Positions 55,691 through 64,000 of a DNA stretch of 64,000 bases are shown in pieces (position 1 is the stretch's first letter; every line of letters starts with the position of its first letter). Made by a program: the position numbers and the translations under genes. This DNA is from Streptomyces chromofuscus (GTDB lineage Bacteria; Actinomycetota; Actinomycetes; Streptomycetales; Streptomycetaceae), in contig NZ_CP063374.1 in assembly GCF_015160875.1 (NCBI RefSeq), positions 1,736,001 through 1,800,000 of the forward strand. The letters run 5' to 3'. The notes beneath the pieces are model-generated. The model was not told the DNA's origin. It was given only the letters and a program-made list of their open reading frames with translations, and searched no databases.

Positions 55691-56592
55691 TGCGGAACCC
55701 CCCGCCACCCGGAGACCGGCAAGGCGAACTTCGCGACGAGCCGGTCCGTGAACGAGGCGTGGTGCAGCCGGGCGAGCCGCACCGGCACGGCCCCTCGCCG
55801 CACCTCCACCCTCGCTCCGGCCGGCAACTCCACCGTCCGCCGTCCGTCACACCACAGGACCCCAGGCGGGATGTGCGGCAGCACCTCCACGGCCAGCACG
55901 GAATCCGGCGAGGTCACGAGTGGCTTGGCGAACAGCGCGTGCGCGGAGATCGGCACCATCAGCAGCGCCTCCACCTCCGGCCACACCACCGGCCCACCCG
56001 CGGAGAACGCGTACGCCGTCGACCCGGTCGGCGTCGACAGCACGATCCCGTCGCACCCGAACCCGGTCACCGGCCGCCCGTCGATCTCGAGGACGACCTC
56101 GAGGAGCTTCTCGGCGCCGGCCTTCTGCACCGCCGCCTCGTTCAGCGCCCAGTCGGTGTGCACGATGTCGCCGTTGCTGTGCACGACGACGTCGACGGTC
56201 ATCCGTTCCTCGACCTCGTACGCCCGCGTCACCACCCGGTCGACGACCTTGTCGAGGTCGTCCCGCTCGGCCTCGGCGAGGAACCCGACCCGTCCGAGGT
56301 TGACGCCGAGCATCGGCACCCCGGACGCCCGCGCGAACTCCGCGCCCCGCAGCAGCGTGCCGTCACCGCCGAGGACGATCAGCAGCTCGCACCCGTCGAG
56401 GCACTGCGGGGTCGCCTCCTTGACCAGCTGCACCTCCTCCGGCAGCGGCAGGTCCAGCGCCTCCGCCTCCAGCACCCGCACGCCGATCCCGGACCTCAGC
56501 AGGCCCTTGACCACCAGTTCGGCGCTGCGCACGGCCGCGGGCCGTCCGGTGTGGGCGAGCAGGAAAACAGTACGAGCTCGGTTGTCTGTCAA
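55687..56592 (-). CDS. nadK: NAD kinase
   Basis: The 301-aa ATP/polyphosphate-dependent kinase makes NADP. Motifs are LIVLGGDGTLLRGAEFARAS (GGDGT), GFGCDGIVLSTPTGSTAYAF and SAGGPVVWP. The start is a TTG at 56592 whose last bases form the tlyA stop (TTGA), so translation is coupled. The length fits the family. With pnuC/nadR at 33-34 kb, two steps of pyridine nucleotide metabolism lie in this window. Confidence 0.94.
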   Translation of the reverse strand: MTDNRARTVFLLAHTGRPAAVRSAELVVKGLLRSGIGVRVLEAEALDLPLPEEVQLVKEATPQCLDGCELLIVLGGDGTLLRGAEFARASGVPMLGVNLGRVGFLAEAERDDLDKVVDRVVTRAYEVEERMTVDVVVHSNGDIVHTDWALNEAAVQKAGAEKLLEVVLEIDGRPVTGFGCDGIVLSTPTGSTAYAFSAGGPVVWPEVEALLMVPISAHALFAKPLVTSPDSVLAVEVLPHIPPGVLWCDGRRTVELPAGARVEVRRGAVPVRLARLHHASFTDRLVAKFALPVSGWRGVPH

Positions 56593-57404
56593 CGCGGCCC
56601 CTCCGCAACTGCACGGTCGACGTCGGCCGGGTCCAGTCGGGGAGCCCCGGCCCGCAGCCACAGAAAGTACTCGACATTCCCCGAGGGCCCGGGCAGCGGA
56701 CTGGCCGTCACGCCCCGCACCCCGAGTCCCAGCTCCCAGGCCCGCTCGGCCACCTGGCACACGGCCTCGGCCCGCAGCTGCGGACTCCGTACCACTCCCC
56801 CGCTGCCCAGCCGTTCCTTGCCCACCTCGAACTGCGGCTTGACCATCATCACCAGGTCGGCGTCCGGCCGCACACAGCGCACGAGGGCGGGCAGGACCAG
56901 CCCGAGCGGGATGAAGGACAGATCCCCCACGACAAGATCCACAGGTTCCCCATCGATCGCTTCAAGCGTCAACTCCCGTACGTTCGTACGGTCCTTGACG
57001 GTGACGCGTTCATCGCTCTGCAGAGTCCAGGCGAGTTGTCCGTATCCGACGTCGACGGCGACGACGTGCGCGGCGCCCGCCCGCAGCAGCACGTCGGTGA
57101 AGCCGCCGGTGGAGGCCCCGGCGTCCAGGGCCCGCCGCCCCTCGACGACCAGCCCTTGCGGTACGAAGGCCTCCAGCGCACCCGCGAGCTTGTGCCCGCC
57201 CCGGGACACGTACTCGGGATCGCTGTCGTCGGCCGTGACGACGATCGCCGCGGCGGTCTCCACCTGGGTGGCCGGCTTGGTCGCGACCGTCTTGCCGACG
57301 CTGACCCGCCCGGCGGCGATCAGCTGGCTCGCGTGCTCACGCGAGCGCGCGAGCTTCCGGCGGACCAGCTCCGCGTCGAGACGGCGGCGTGCGACTCCTG
57401 CCAC
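56589..57404 (-). CDS. tlyA: rRNA 2'-O-methyltransferase TlyA (hemolysin A family)
   Basis: The 271-aa enzyme has an N-terminal S4 RNA-binding domain (RRLDAELVRRKLARSREHAS, IAAGRVSVGKTV) and an FtsJ-like methyltransferase domain (RALDAGASTGGFTDVLLRAG, VVAVDVGYGQLAW). In mycobacteria TlyA methylates 16S and 23S rRNA and confers capreomycin sensitivity. GTG at 57404 is chosen because AGGAG lies 11 bases upstream, whereas the ATG at 57428 has no ribosome site. It overlaps nadK by four bases and follows the small unknown gene by 7 bp. Confidence 0.93.
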   Translation of the reverse strand: MAGVARRRLDAELVRRKLARSREHASQLIAAGRVSVGKTVATKPATQVETAAAIVVTADDSDPEYVSRGGHKLAGALEAFVPQGLVVEGRRALDAGASTGGFTDVLLRAGAAHVVAVDVGYGQLAWTLQSDERVTVKDRTNVRELTLEAIDGEPVDLVVGDLSFIPLGLVLPALVRCVRPDADLVMMVKPQFEVGKERLGSGGVVRSPQLRAEAVCQVAERAWELGLGVRGVTASPLPGPSGNVEYFLWLRAGAPRLDPADVDRAVAEGPR

Positions 57405-57411
57405 GTTCGGT

Positions 57412-57738
57412 TCAGCTCCTAGTCCCATGCGTCGACGGGGGCGCCGGAGGTCCCGGGCGGGCGTCGAGCGCGGTGAGCGCGTCGCGCAGCCCCCTGTGTA
57501 CATCCTCGTACACCTCGACGTGTCCGTCGGTGGCCAGGTGGTCGGCGTCGGCCAGCCGCTCCAGCCGCTCGTCCACCTCGGCGTTGCCGGTCGGGACGCG
57601 GGGCACGCCGAGCGGGGCGGGCGCGGCGGGGTCGTCCTCGGGCCGCGGCGCCTGCTGGGGAGCCTCGGCAGGGGCCCGCGGGGGAACCTCCGCGGAGGCC
57701 GGCGCGGGGGCCGGCGTCTGGGGAACCGGGTCGTTCAT
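57412..57738 (-). CDS. small Pro/Ala-rich protein of unknown function
   Basis: The first ~45 residues of this 108-aa protein are Pro/Ala-rich. The conserved part is VPTGNAEVDERLERLADADH, then VEVYEDVHRGLRDALTALDA, predicted helical. No function is recognised. It starts the tlyA-nadK-recN string and is divergent from the SCP2 gene, with 42 bp between starts. The short spacing implies overlapping promoters. Confidence 0.7.
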   Translation of the reverse strand: MNDPVPQTPAPAPASAEVPPRAPAEAPQQAPRPEDDPAAPAPLGVPRVPTGNAEVDERLERLADADHLATDGHVEVYEDVHRGLRDALTALDARPGPPAPPSTHGTRS

Positions 57739-57780
57739 GCCCCGACGCTACATCGAAGCCCTGCGGTACCGTCGGTCACG

Positions 57781-58128
57781 ATGGCAACGATCGAGGAATG
57801 CCGCGCCGCGCTCGAACAGCTTTCGGACAACATGCAGGACGCCGAGGGCGACGTCCGCGCGGCCGCCGAACTGGACCGCTCCGTGAGCTGCCACATCACC
57901 GACCTGGACGTCACCTTCGCCGGCCGCCTCCAGGACCGGCGGATCAAGGTTCAGGAGACGCTCCAGGGACCGCCGCGCGAGAAGGCGCAGATCCGGCTCG
58001 CCATGACCGGCGACGACCTGGTGGCCCTCGTGGACGGCGAGGTGCACTTCGCCAGGGCGTGGGGGTCGGGCCGGGTCAAGGTGGAGGCGAGCCTGCTGGA
58101 CCTGTTCCGCCTCAGGAAACTTCTGTAG
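57781..58128 (+). CDS. SCP2 sterol-transfer-like domain protein
   Basis: The 115-aa single-domain protein matches the SCP2 lipid-binding fold: SCHITDLDVTFAGRLQDRRI, LQGPPREKAQIRLAMTGDDL and FARAWGSGRVKVEASLLDLF. Such proteins bind lipids or acyl-CoA in the cytoplasm; the ligand is unknown. Its last 17 bases overlap, tail to tail, the end of the ABC ATPase gene on the other strand. Confidence 0.88.
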   Translation: MATIEECRAALEQLSDNMQDAEGDVRAAAELDRSVSCHITDLDVTFAGRLQDRRIKVQETLQGPPREKAQIRLAMTGDDLVALVDGEVHFARAWGSGRVKVEASLLDLFRLRKLL

Positions 58129-58936
58129 CGGCGACCTTCCTCAGGTCGGCACGCGCCTTGCGCGCCGCCGGCACCACCAGCGGCGTCCCCGTCTCCGGAT
58201 CGTCGATGACCTGGCAGCGCAGCCCGAAGACCTGCTCCACCAGGTCGGCCGTGACGATGTCGTTCGGTGCCCCCTCGGCGATCACCTTGCCGTCGCGCAG
58301 CGCGATGAGGTGCGTGGCGTACCGGGCGGCGTGGTTGAGGTCGTGCAGCACGGCGACGAGCGTGCGCCCCTGCTCCTCGTGCAGCTCCGCGCACAGGTCC
58401 AGTACGTCGATCTGGTGCTGGATGTCCAGATACGTCGTCGGCTCGTCGAGCAGCAGCAGCGGCGTCTGCTGGGCCAGCGCCATCGCGATCCACACCCGCT
58501 GCCGCTGACCGCCGGACAACTCGTCGACATAGCGGTCGGCGAGCTCGGCGACCCCGGTCTGCGCCATGGACTCCTGCACGACCCGCTCGTCCTCGGCCGA
58601 CCACTGCCGCAGGATCCCCTGGTGCGGATAGCGCCCCCGGCCCACCAGGTCGGCGACCGTGATCCCGTCCGGCGCGATCGACGACTGGGGCAGCAGACCC
58701 AGCGTGCGGGCGACCTTCTTCGCCGGCATCGACTGGATGAGCTGCCCGTCCAGCAGCACCCGGCCCTGGCTGGGCTTGAGCATCCGCGACAGGGCACGCA
58801 GCAGCGTCGACTTGCCGCAGGCGTTCGGACCGACGATCACGGTGAACGAGTTGTCGGGGATCTCCACCGACAACTGCTCGGCGATGACGCGCTGGTCGTA
58901 GGCGAGGGTGACGTTCTCGGCGGACAGGCGGTTCAC
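58112..58936 (-). CDS. siderophore ABC transporter ATPase (FepC/FecE-like)
   Basis: The 274-aa ATPase has Walker A VGPNACGKSTLLRALSR, the signature YVDELSGGQRQRVWIAMALA, Walker B LLLLDEPTTYLD and a switch His in VLHDLNHAARY. Sequence type matches ferric-siderophore importers. GTG at 58936 has AAAGGAG upstream and starts the conserved region; an ATG at 58975 is less likely. It follows two FecCD-type permeases. The 3' end overlaps the SCP2 gene. Confidence 0.94.
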   Translation of the reverse strand: MNRLSAENVTLAYDQRVIAEQLSVEIPDNSFTVIVGPNACGKSTLLRALSRMLKPSQGRVLLDGQLIQSMPAKKVARTLGLLPQSSIAPDGITVADLVGRGRYPHQGILRQWSAEDERVVQESMAQTGVAELADRYVDELSGGQRQRVWIAMALAQQTPLLLLDEPTTYLDIQHQIDVLDLCAELHEEQGRTLVAVLHDLNHAARYATHLIALRDGKVIAEGAPNDIVTADLVEQVFGLRCQVIDDPETGTPLVVPAARKARADLRKVAATEVS

Positions 58937-58971
58937 GGTGCTCCTTTGGATGTTCTGGTGCGCGGGGCCGC

Positions 58972-60018
58972 TCATATCCGCCCCGCCCTGCGCTCGGTGA
59001 CCAGCAGCCACAGCAGGTAGACGCCGCCGAGGACGCCGGTGACCACGCCCACGGGCAGCTGGTCGGCGCCGAAGACGCGCTGCGAGACCCAGTCGGCGGT
59101 GACCAGCAGGGCCGCGCCCATGCACAGCGACGGCAGCAGGTTGGGGCCGGGCGAGCGGGTCAGTCGGCGGGCCAGCTGCGGCGCGGTGAGCGCCACGAAG
59201 CTGACGGGACCGGCGGCGGCGGTGGCGGCGGCGGTCAGCAGCACCGCGGCCACCAGCAGGAGCATCCGTACCCGCTCGACGCGCACTCCGAGGGAGTACG
59301 ACACGTCGTCGCCCATCTCCAGCATCCGCAGCCCGCGCGCGTTGGCGAGGACGAGCGGGACGAGGACGGCGCACAGCGCGAGCAGCGGCCAGACCTGCGC
59401 CCAGTCACGGCCGCTGAGCGACCCCGTCATCCACACGACGGCCCGGGCGGCGTCGACGATGTCGGCCTTGGTCAGCAGGTAGCCGTTGACGGCGGTGACG
59501 ATGGCGGAGACGCCGATGCCGACCAGCACCAGCCGGTACCCGTGCACGCCCTGCTTCCACGCGAGCACGTAGATCGCGAGCCCGGTCGCCAGGCCACCCA
59601 CCAGCGCGCCGAGGGTGACGGCGCTCGCGTCGCCGGAGAACAGCACGATCACCACGAGCGCCCCGGCGGTCGCGCCCTGCCCGAGGCCGAGTACGTCCGG
59701 GCTGCCCAGCGGATTGCGGGAGACGGACTGGAACAGCGCGCCGCCGAGGCCGAGCGAGGCGCCGACCAGCAGCCCGACCAGGACCCGCGGCAGCCGCAGC
59801 TCGTTGACGATGAACTCCTGCCCGGCGTCCCCGTTGCCGACGAGCGTCTTCAGCACGTCGGCGGCGGGGATCGGGAAGTCGCCGGTGCCGATCAGCACCA
59901 CACTCGCGGCGAGCGCGGCGAGGAGCAGCAGGACGACGACGGTGAGGGCCCGGACGTCCAGGCGCACGGACAGCCCGCCCGGCGTCCGTACGGCACGGTT
60001 GGCACGGTTGGTGGTCAC
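58972..60018 (-). CDS. FecCD-family iron-siderophore permease, second subunit
   Basis: The 348-aa protein has about ten membrane helices. Family segments are LRLPRVLVGLLVGASLGLGG, ALFQSVSRNPLGSPDVLGLG, FVALTAPQLARRLTRSPGP and the C-terminal GADQLPVGVVTGVLGGVYLL. The GTG start at 60018 overlaps the stop of the first permease (GTGA). It pairs with that subunit and the ATPase to form the importer. The C-terminus is only 35 bp from the ATPase start. Confidence 0.94.
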   Translation of the reverse strand: MTTNRANRAVRTPGGLSVRLDVRALTVVVLLLLAALAASVVLIGTGDFPIPAADVLKTLVGNGDAGQEFIVNELRLPRVLVGLLVGASLGLGGALFQSVSRNPLGSPDVLGLGQGATAGALVVIVLFSGDASAVTLGALVGGLATGLAIYVLAWKQGVHGYRLVLVGIGVSAIVTAVNGYLLTKADIVDAARAVVWMTGSLSGRDWAQVWPLLALCAVLVPLVLANARGLRMLEMGDDVSYSLGVRVERVRMLLLVAAVLLTAAATAAAGPVSFVALTAPQLARRLTRSPGPNLLPSLCMGAALLVTADWVSQRVFGADQLPVGVVTGVLGGVYLLWLLVTERRAGRI

Positions 60019-61058
60019 AGCTGGGCCGTCCTCCGCCGTCGTACGAGAAAGATGAAGACCGGGCCGCCGAGGATCGCGGTCACAATGCCGACCTGGAGTT
60101 CCGCGGGCCGCGCGACGATCCGGCCGAGCACGTCGGCGCCGAGCAGCAGCACCGGGGACAGGACGGCCGCGTACGGCAGGATCCAGCGCAGGTCGGGTCC
60201 GGTGAAGGACCGCACGACGTGCGGCACCATCAGTCCGACGAACACGATCGGCCCGCAAGCGGCGGTCGCCGCCCCGCACAACACGGTGGCGGCGAGCATG
60301 GACAGCGCCCGGGTGCGGTTGAGGTTGGCGCCGAGGGCCTTGGCGGTGTCGTCGCCCATGGCCATCGCGTTGAGCGGGCGGGCGAGGGCGAGCGCCAGGA
60401 CCGAGCCGACCACCAGGAACGGCAGCACCTGCGTGATGGTGCGGTCGGTCGCCGCGCTCAGTGAGCCGACCGTCCAGAAGCGCATCCGGTCCAGCGCCGC
60501 CTCGTCCAGGATCATCAGGGCCTGGAGATAGCCGTAGAGCGCGGCGCTGATCGCCGTACCCGCGAGCGCGAGCCGCACCGGAGTGGCGCCCCGGCTGCCG
60601 CCCAGGAACCACACCAGCGCCCCGACCCCGGCGGCGCCGAAGAACGCGAACCACACATAGCCGCTGAGGCTGGTGACGCCGAAGAAGGTGATGCCGGTGA
60701 CGACCGCCGCGGACGCGCCGGCGTTGATGCCGAGCAGTCCGGGGTCGGCCAGCGGATTGCGGGTGAGCGCCTGGAGCACGGCTCCGGACAGGCCGAGCGC
60801 GGCACCGGCGAGCAGCCCGAGCAGGGTGCGGGACAACCGCTCGCCGACCACGACGTCGCTGTACGTCCCCGAATCCTGGAACAGGCCGTGCCAGACCTGC
60901 TCGAAAGACAGCTCCTTCGCACCGACGGCGATGCTGGCCAACGCGACGAGCACCATGACGAGCACGGCGAGGAGCAGCCCAAAGGACCGTATCGCCCGGC
61001 GGGTTGGGGGCGCGGAGGCGACTTCCGCGCGCTCTTCGGGGGGACTCTCAACCAACAC
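60015..61058 (-). CDS. FecCD-family iron-siderophore permease, first subunit
   Basis: The 347-aa membrane subunit has LSRTLLGLLAGAALGLSGAV, LQALTRNPLADPGLLGINAG, FVGLMVPHVVRSFTGPDLRW and PAELQVGIVTAILGGPVFIF, all typical FecCD/BtuC signatures. It starts at GTG 61058, five bases after an iron box, so the whole importer is expected to be repressed by DmdR1/IdeR when iron is replete. No periplasmic-type binding lipoprotein is encoded next to it, so the binding protein must be elsewhere. Confidence 0.94.
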   Translation of the reverse strand: MLVESPPEERAEVASAPPTRRAIRSFGLLLAVLVMVLVALASIAVGAKELSFEQVWHGLFQDSGTYSDVVVGERLSRTLLGLLAGAALGLSGAVLQALTRNPLADPGLLGINAGASAAVVTGITFFGVTSLSGYVWFAFFGAAGVGALVWFLGGSRGATPVRLALAGTAISAALYGYLQALMILDEAALDRMRFWTVGSLSAATDRTITQVLPFLVVGSVLALALARPLNAMAMGDDTAKALGANLNRTRALSMLAATVLCGAATAACGPIVFVGLMVPHVVRSFTGPDLRWILPYAAVLSPVLLLGADVLGRIVARPAELQVGIVTAILGGPVFIFLVRRRRTAQL

Positions 61059-61062
61059 GCAG

Positions 61063-61081
61063 TTAGGTTAGCCTACCCTCG
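61063..61081 (-). promoter_or_regulatory. iron box (DmdR1/IdeR type)
   Basis: TTAGGTTAGCCTACCCTCG matches the consensus TTAGGTTAGGCTAACCTAA over its first half perfectly and partly over the second. It lies directly before the first permease start codon. Confidence 0.75.
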
Positions 61082-61161
61082 CTCTCGATCAAGGTTCCGA
61101 TCGGATCGAGCCAGGCCCCGACGCCGGCCGAACGCCGACACCGACCGCGCCGGCCGAGCCC

Positions 61162-62190
61162 CTACAACGCCAGCCGCGCCAGCGCCTTGGCCCCGTCCAG
61201 CACGCACACCCCTTCCCCGGCCGCCGTCCAGGCAGCCGCACACAACGCCCGCAGCCCGTCCAGCGCCTCCCCCTCGCCGTCCAGCTCCAGCCGCCCGTCC
61301 CCGGCCGCCGCCGTCCAGCCACCGCACCTGAAGCCCGCTCCGGCCTCGACGACCTCCGACTGCCCGGTCAGCAGTCCGCGCAGATCCCGGTCGACGTACG
61401 TCGGCCGGTGCTGGGGCGGCGCGGCGAGCAGTTGCGGCCCGTCGGTCACTCCGGTGAGCACGAGCAGCGAGTCCACGGCGCCGTTGAACGCGCCCTCGAT
61501 GTCCGTGTCCAGCCGGTCCCCCACCACCAGTGGCCGCCGCGCACCGGTGCGCAGAATCGTCTCCCGGTGCATCGGCGGCAGTGGCTTGCCCGCCACCTGA
61601 GGATCGGCCCCGGTCGCGATTCGCACCACCGCCACCGCCGCCCCGTTCCCCGGCGCGATCCCGCGCGCACTCGGAATCGTCAGGTCGGTGTTCGACGCGA
61701 ACCACGGCACCCCGCGCGCGACGGCATAACACGCCTCGGCGAAACGCCCCCACGGCAACTCCGGCCCGCCGTACCCCTGTACGACCGCCGCCGGATCGTC
61801 GTCCGCCGACTCCACCGGCACGAGCCCCCGCTCCCGCAGCGCGACCCGCAGTCCCTCACCCCCGACGACCAGCACCCGCGCCCCCGCGGGCACCTGCTCG
61901 GCGATCAGCCGCGCGACCGCCTGCGCCGAGGTGATGACGTCACCGGCCTCCGCCGGTATCCCCAGCTCGGTCAGGTGCGCGGCCACGACGTCGGGCGTAC
62001 GCAGCGCGTTGTTCGTGACGTACGCGAGATGCATCCCGCCCGCGCGGGCCGTCCCGAGCGAGTCGACCGCGTGCGCGATCGCCTCCCCGCCCGCGTACAC
62101 CACCCCGTCCAGGTCGAGCAGCGCCGTGTCGTACGCCTCGCTCAGCGCCCGCCCGCTGCCCTCGGGCCTGGTCCTGACCTGCTGACTCAT
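61162..62190 (-). CDS. HAD-IIA family phosphatase (NagD-like)
   Basis: The 342-aa HAD phosphatase has motif I LLDLDGVVYAGGEAI, motif II YVTNNALRTP, the lysine in QVAGKPLPPMH and motif III RRPLVVGDRLDTDIEGAFNG. The C2B cap fits NagD/glycerol-phosphate phosphatases. An extra C-terminal ~70 residues (GGWTAAAGDGRLELDG onward) are specific to actinobacterial members. The substrate is not evident. It is divergent from the DUF1015 gene with 82 bp between starts. Confidence 0.92.
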   Translation of the reverse strand: MSQQVRTRPEGSGRALSEAYDTALLDLDGVVYAGGEAIAHAVDSLGTARAGGMHLAYVTNNALRTPDVVAAHLTELGIPAEAGDVITSAQAVARLIAEQVPAGARVLVVGGEGLRVALRERGLVPVESADDDPAAVVQGYGGPELPWGRFAEACYAVARGVPWFASNTDLTIPSARGIAPGNGAAVAVVRIATGADPQVAGKPLPPMHRETILRTGARRPLVVGDRLDTDIEGAFNGAVDSLLVLTGVTDGPQLLAAPPQHRPTYVDRDLRGLLTGQSEVVEAGAGFRCGGWTAAAGDGRLELDGEGEALDGLRALCAAAWTAAGEGVCVLDGAKALARLAL

Positions 62191-62272
62191 TGCCCACCGC
62201 TCCTCGGTCCACCGGCTTTCCCCCGATCATGCCCCATGCCACTGACACACGCGGCGCACGTACGATGCCGAG

Positions 62273-63562
62273 ATGAACACAGCAGGTCACCCGGAAGCGA
62301 CGACGCGCCGAGGCCTCGAACTCACCCCGTTCCGAGGCCTTCGCTACGACCCCGACCGGGTCGGCAGCCTGGCGGCCGTGACATCCCCTCCGTACGACGT
62401 CGTCGTACGCCCCGACGGCGTGCACCAGTTGCAGTCGGCAGACCCGCACAACATCGTCCGGCTGATCCTCCCCGAGGCCGCCACCCCCGCCGCGCGCAAC
62501 GCCCAGGCCGCCGACACCCTGCACCGCTGGCTCACCGAGGGCGTCCTGACCGCCGACCCGGAGCCCGGCCTGTACGTCTACGAACAGCACGACGGCAACG
62601 GCATGCTCCAGCGCGGAATCATCGGCGCCCTGCAGGTCTCCGATCCGTCGGAGGGCGTGGTCCTGCCGCACGAGGACGTCATGTCGCACATCGTCGCCGA
62701 CCGAGCCGACCTGATGCGCGCGACCTCCGCGAACCTCGAACCCCTGCTGCTGACCTACCGCGGCAACGGCCTGGCGGCCGCGAGCGAGGTCGTGGAACGG
62801 ACCGTTGAGAAGCCCCCGCTGCTGGCCACCACCACCGAGGACGGCTTCAGCCACCGCCTCTGGTCCGTGACCGACCCCGACGACGTGGCCCGCGTGCAGT
62901 CCGACCTCACCCACCACCAGGCCCTGATCGCCGACGGCCACCACCGCTGGGCCACCTACCGCCGCCTGCGCGCCGAGCACCCCTCGCCCAGCCCCTGGGA
63001 CTACGGCCTGGTCCTCCTGGTCGACACCGCCCGCTACCCCCTGCGCGTCCGCGCCATCCACCGCCTCCTGCACGGCCTGCCGGTGCCGGAAGCCCTCTCC
63101 GCGCTCCACGGCCACTTCCGCGTACGCCACGTCGACGCACCGCTCCCCGAGGCCCTCACGGCCCTCGCCGAGGCCGCGTCCTCCGGCAACGCCTTCCTGC
63201 TCGCCGGCGACGGCACGTTCCACCTGGTCGACCGCCCCGATCCGGAGCTGCTGACCCGCACGGTCCCCGCCGACCGCCCCGAGGCCTGGCGCACCCTCGA
63301 CGCCACCGTCCTGCACGCCACGCTGCTCGCCCACGTCTGGCACGTGCCCGAGGACTCCCCCGCCCACATCGCCTACATCCACGACGCGGCGGCCACCGTG
63401 CGCAAGGCGGAACGGGACGGCGGCACGGCGGTCCTGCTCCACCCGGTCCACGAGGACGTCGTGCGCGACCTCGCCCGCCAGGGTGTCACCATGCCCCGAA
63501 AGTCGACGTCCTTCGGCCCGAAACCGGCGTCGGGCCTGGTGCTGCGCGCCCTGGACCTCTGA
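62273..63562 (+). CDS. DUF1015 family protein
   Basis: This conserved 429-aa protein has no assigned enzyme function. The N-terminal signature is LTPFRGLRYDPDRVGSLAAV, then TSPPYDVV, followed by NIVRLILPE. A middle IADGHHRWATYRRLRAEH is the best-conserved segment of the family, and a C-terminal VTMPRKSTSFGPKP closes it. Relatives include a serine kinase (SerK) in archaea, so a kinase-like role is possible but unproven here. A terminator follows. Confidence 0.88.
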   Translation: MNTAGHPEATTRRGLELTPFRGLRYDPDRVGSLAAVTSPPYDVVVRPDGVHQLQSADPHNIVRLILPEAATPAARNAQAADTLHRWLTEGVLTADPEPGLYVYEQHDGNGMLQRGIIGALQVSDPSEGVVLPHEDVMSHIVADRADLMRATSANLEPLLLTYRGNGLAAASEVVERTVEKPPLLATTTEDGFSHRLWSVTDPDDVARVQSDLTHHQALIADGHHRWATYRRLRAEHPSPSPWDYGLVLLVDTARYPLRVRAIHRLLHGLPVPEALSALHGHFRVRHVDAPLPEALTALAEAASSGNAFLLAGDGTFHLVDRPDPELLTRTVPADRPEAWRTLDATVLHATLLAHVWHVPEDSPAHIAYIHDAAATVRKAERDGGTAVLLHPVHEDVVRDLARQGVTMPRKSTSFGPKPASGLVLRALDL

Positions 63563-63587
63563 CGCACGGCTGACGCGCACACGACGC

Positions 63588-63617
63588 GGGCGGGACCCCT
63601 CGGTCGAGGTCCCGCCC
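63588..63617. terminator. bidirectional terminator
   Basis: gggcgggacc and ggtcccgccc form a perfect 10-bp stem with a 10-base loop between convergent genes. Confidence 0.85.
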
Positions 63618-63634
63618 ACGGTCACGTCCGTACG

Positions 63635-64000
63635 TCAGTCCCGGTCGCCGTCGCCGTCACTGTCACGGCCCGAGTCCGAGCCGTCCTCGACCGCGGCCTC
63701 GCCCTCGTCGTCCCGGGTCTCGTCGAGGGCGTCGACGAACTCCACGCCGTCCAGCTCGGCCAGCCGGTCCGAGGCGTCGGTGCTGCCGTCCCGGTCCGCC
63801 TCCACCGCCTTCGCGAACCACTCCCGAGCCTCACGCTCCCGCCCGGCCGCGAGCAGCGCGTCCGCGTACGCGTACCGCAGCCGCGCGGTCCACGGCTGCA
63901 CGGAACTGGAGGCCAGCTCCGGGCTCTGCAGCGTCACGATGGCCGCGTCGAGCTGCCCCATGTCACGCCGGGCACCCGCCGCGACGAGCCGCATCTCCAC
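63635..64000 (-). CDS. TPR-containing protein, 5' partial
   Basis: Only the last 121 codons are in the window. The helical repeat region includes LRYAYADALLAAGREREARE and WFAKAVEADRD, typical tetratricopeptide repeats. It ends in an acidic Asp/Glu/Gly tail (DGSDSGRDSDGDGDRD). The start lies beyond 64000. Role unknown; it is likely a scaffold-type protein. Confidence 0.75.
   Translation of the reverse strand: MEMRLVAAGARRDMGQLDAAIVTLQSPELASSSVQPWTARLRYAYADALLAAGREREAREWFAKAVEADRDGSTDASDRLAELDGVEFVDALDETRDDEGEAAVEDGSDSGRDSDGDGDRD

Overview
The window is about 70% or more G+C. It carries GTG and TTG starts, dense translational overlaps (ATGA, GTGA, TTGA) and many secreted or morphology-linked proteins: streptogrisin-like proteases, Rpf-LysM proteins, a SepF and an LPMO. 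This is the chromosomal core of a Streptomyces. From memory, not checked, the gene order resembles the S. coelicolor region around SCO1734-SCO1790. I see no rRNA, tRNA or CRISPR.

Layout. 1-1.6 kb: the end of a sortase-anchored AA10 LPMO facing a secreted lipase. 2-6.6 kb: error-prone dnaE2 coupled to a shortened Y-family polymerase-like gene, then a frameshifted AAA-ATPase remnant. 7.3-9.8 kb: two chymotrypsin-fold secreted proteases. 10.4-15.4 kb: a Cys-tailed DUF5685 protein, SepF, a glutaryl-CoA-dehydrogenase-like enzyme and a DHA2-type MFS exporter. 15.6-18.6 kb: a PIG-V-like membrane mannosyltransferase carrying a 165-bp inverted-repeat insertion, a PAP2 phosphatase and an I78 inhibitor. 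18.7-23.8 kb: a frameshifted WYL regulator, a large acyltransferase-3/SGNH protein and two Rpf-LysM wall hydrolases. 24.3-30.2 kb: two conserved unknowns, then der, plsC, cmk, tyrA and aroH.

30.3-34.3 kb is a translationally coupled NAD-salvage operon: pnuC, nadR (broken by a deletion/frameshift), an NrtR-type Nudix regulator with an expanded repeat region, and an ADP-ribosylglycohydrolase. A perfect inverted repeat precedes it. 34.4-39.4 kb is a second coupled operon: an orphan parA, a small ribbon-helix-helix-like protein, scpA with a ~240-residue repeat-rich extension, scpB and rluB. 39.8-49.5 kb: ald, a STAND/TPR ATPase, a Nudix hydrolase, pyrG, a GH15 enzyme, a flavin oxidoreductase and an amino-acid-permease remnant. 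49.9-57.7 kb: a PucR regulator, a GT4 glycosyltransferase, a WecA/MraY-like membrane protein, recN, nadK, tlyA and a small unknown. 57.8-61.1 kb: an SCP2 protein and an iron-box-preceded siderophore importer with no adjacent binding protein. 61.2-64 kb: an HAD phosphatase, a DUF1015 protein and a partial TPR protein.

Four loci look damaged: the AAA remnant, the WYL regulator, nadR and the permease remnant. Two proteins, NrtR and ScpA, carry in-frame minisatellite expansions. These, the inverted-repeat insertion and the two coupled operons are the points most worth following.
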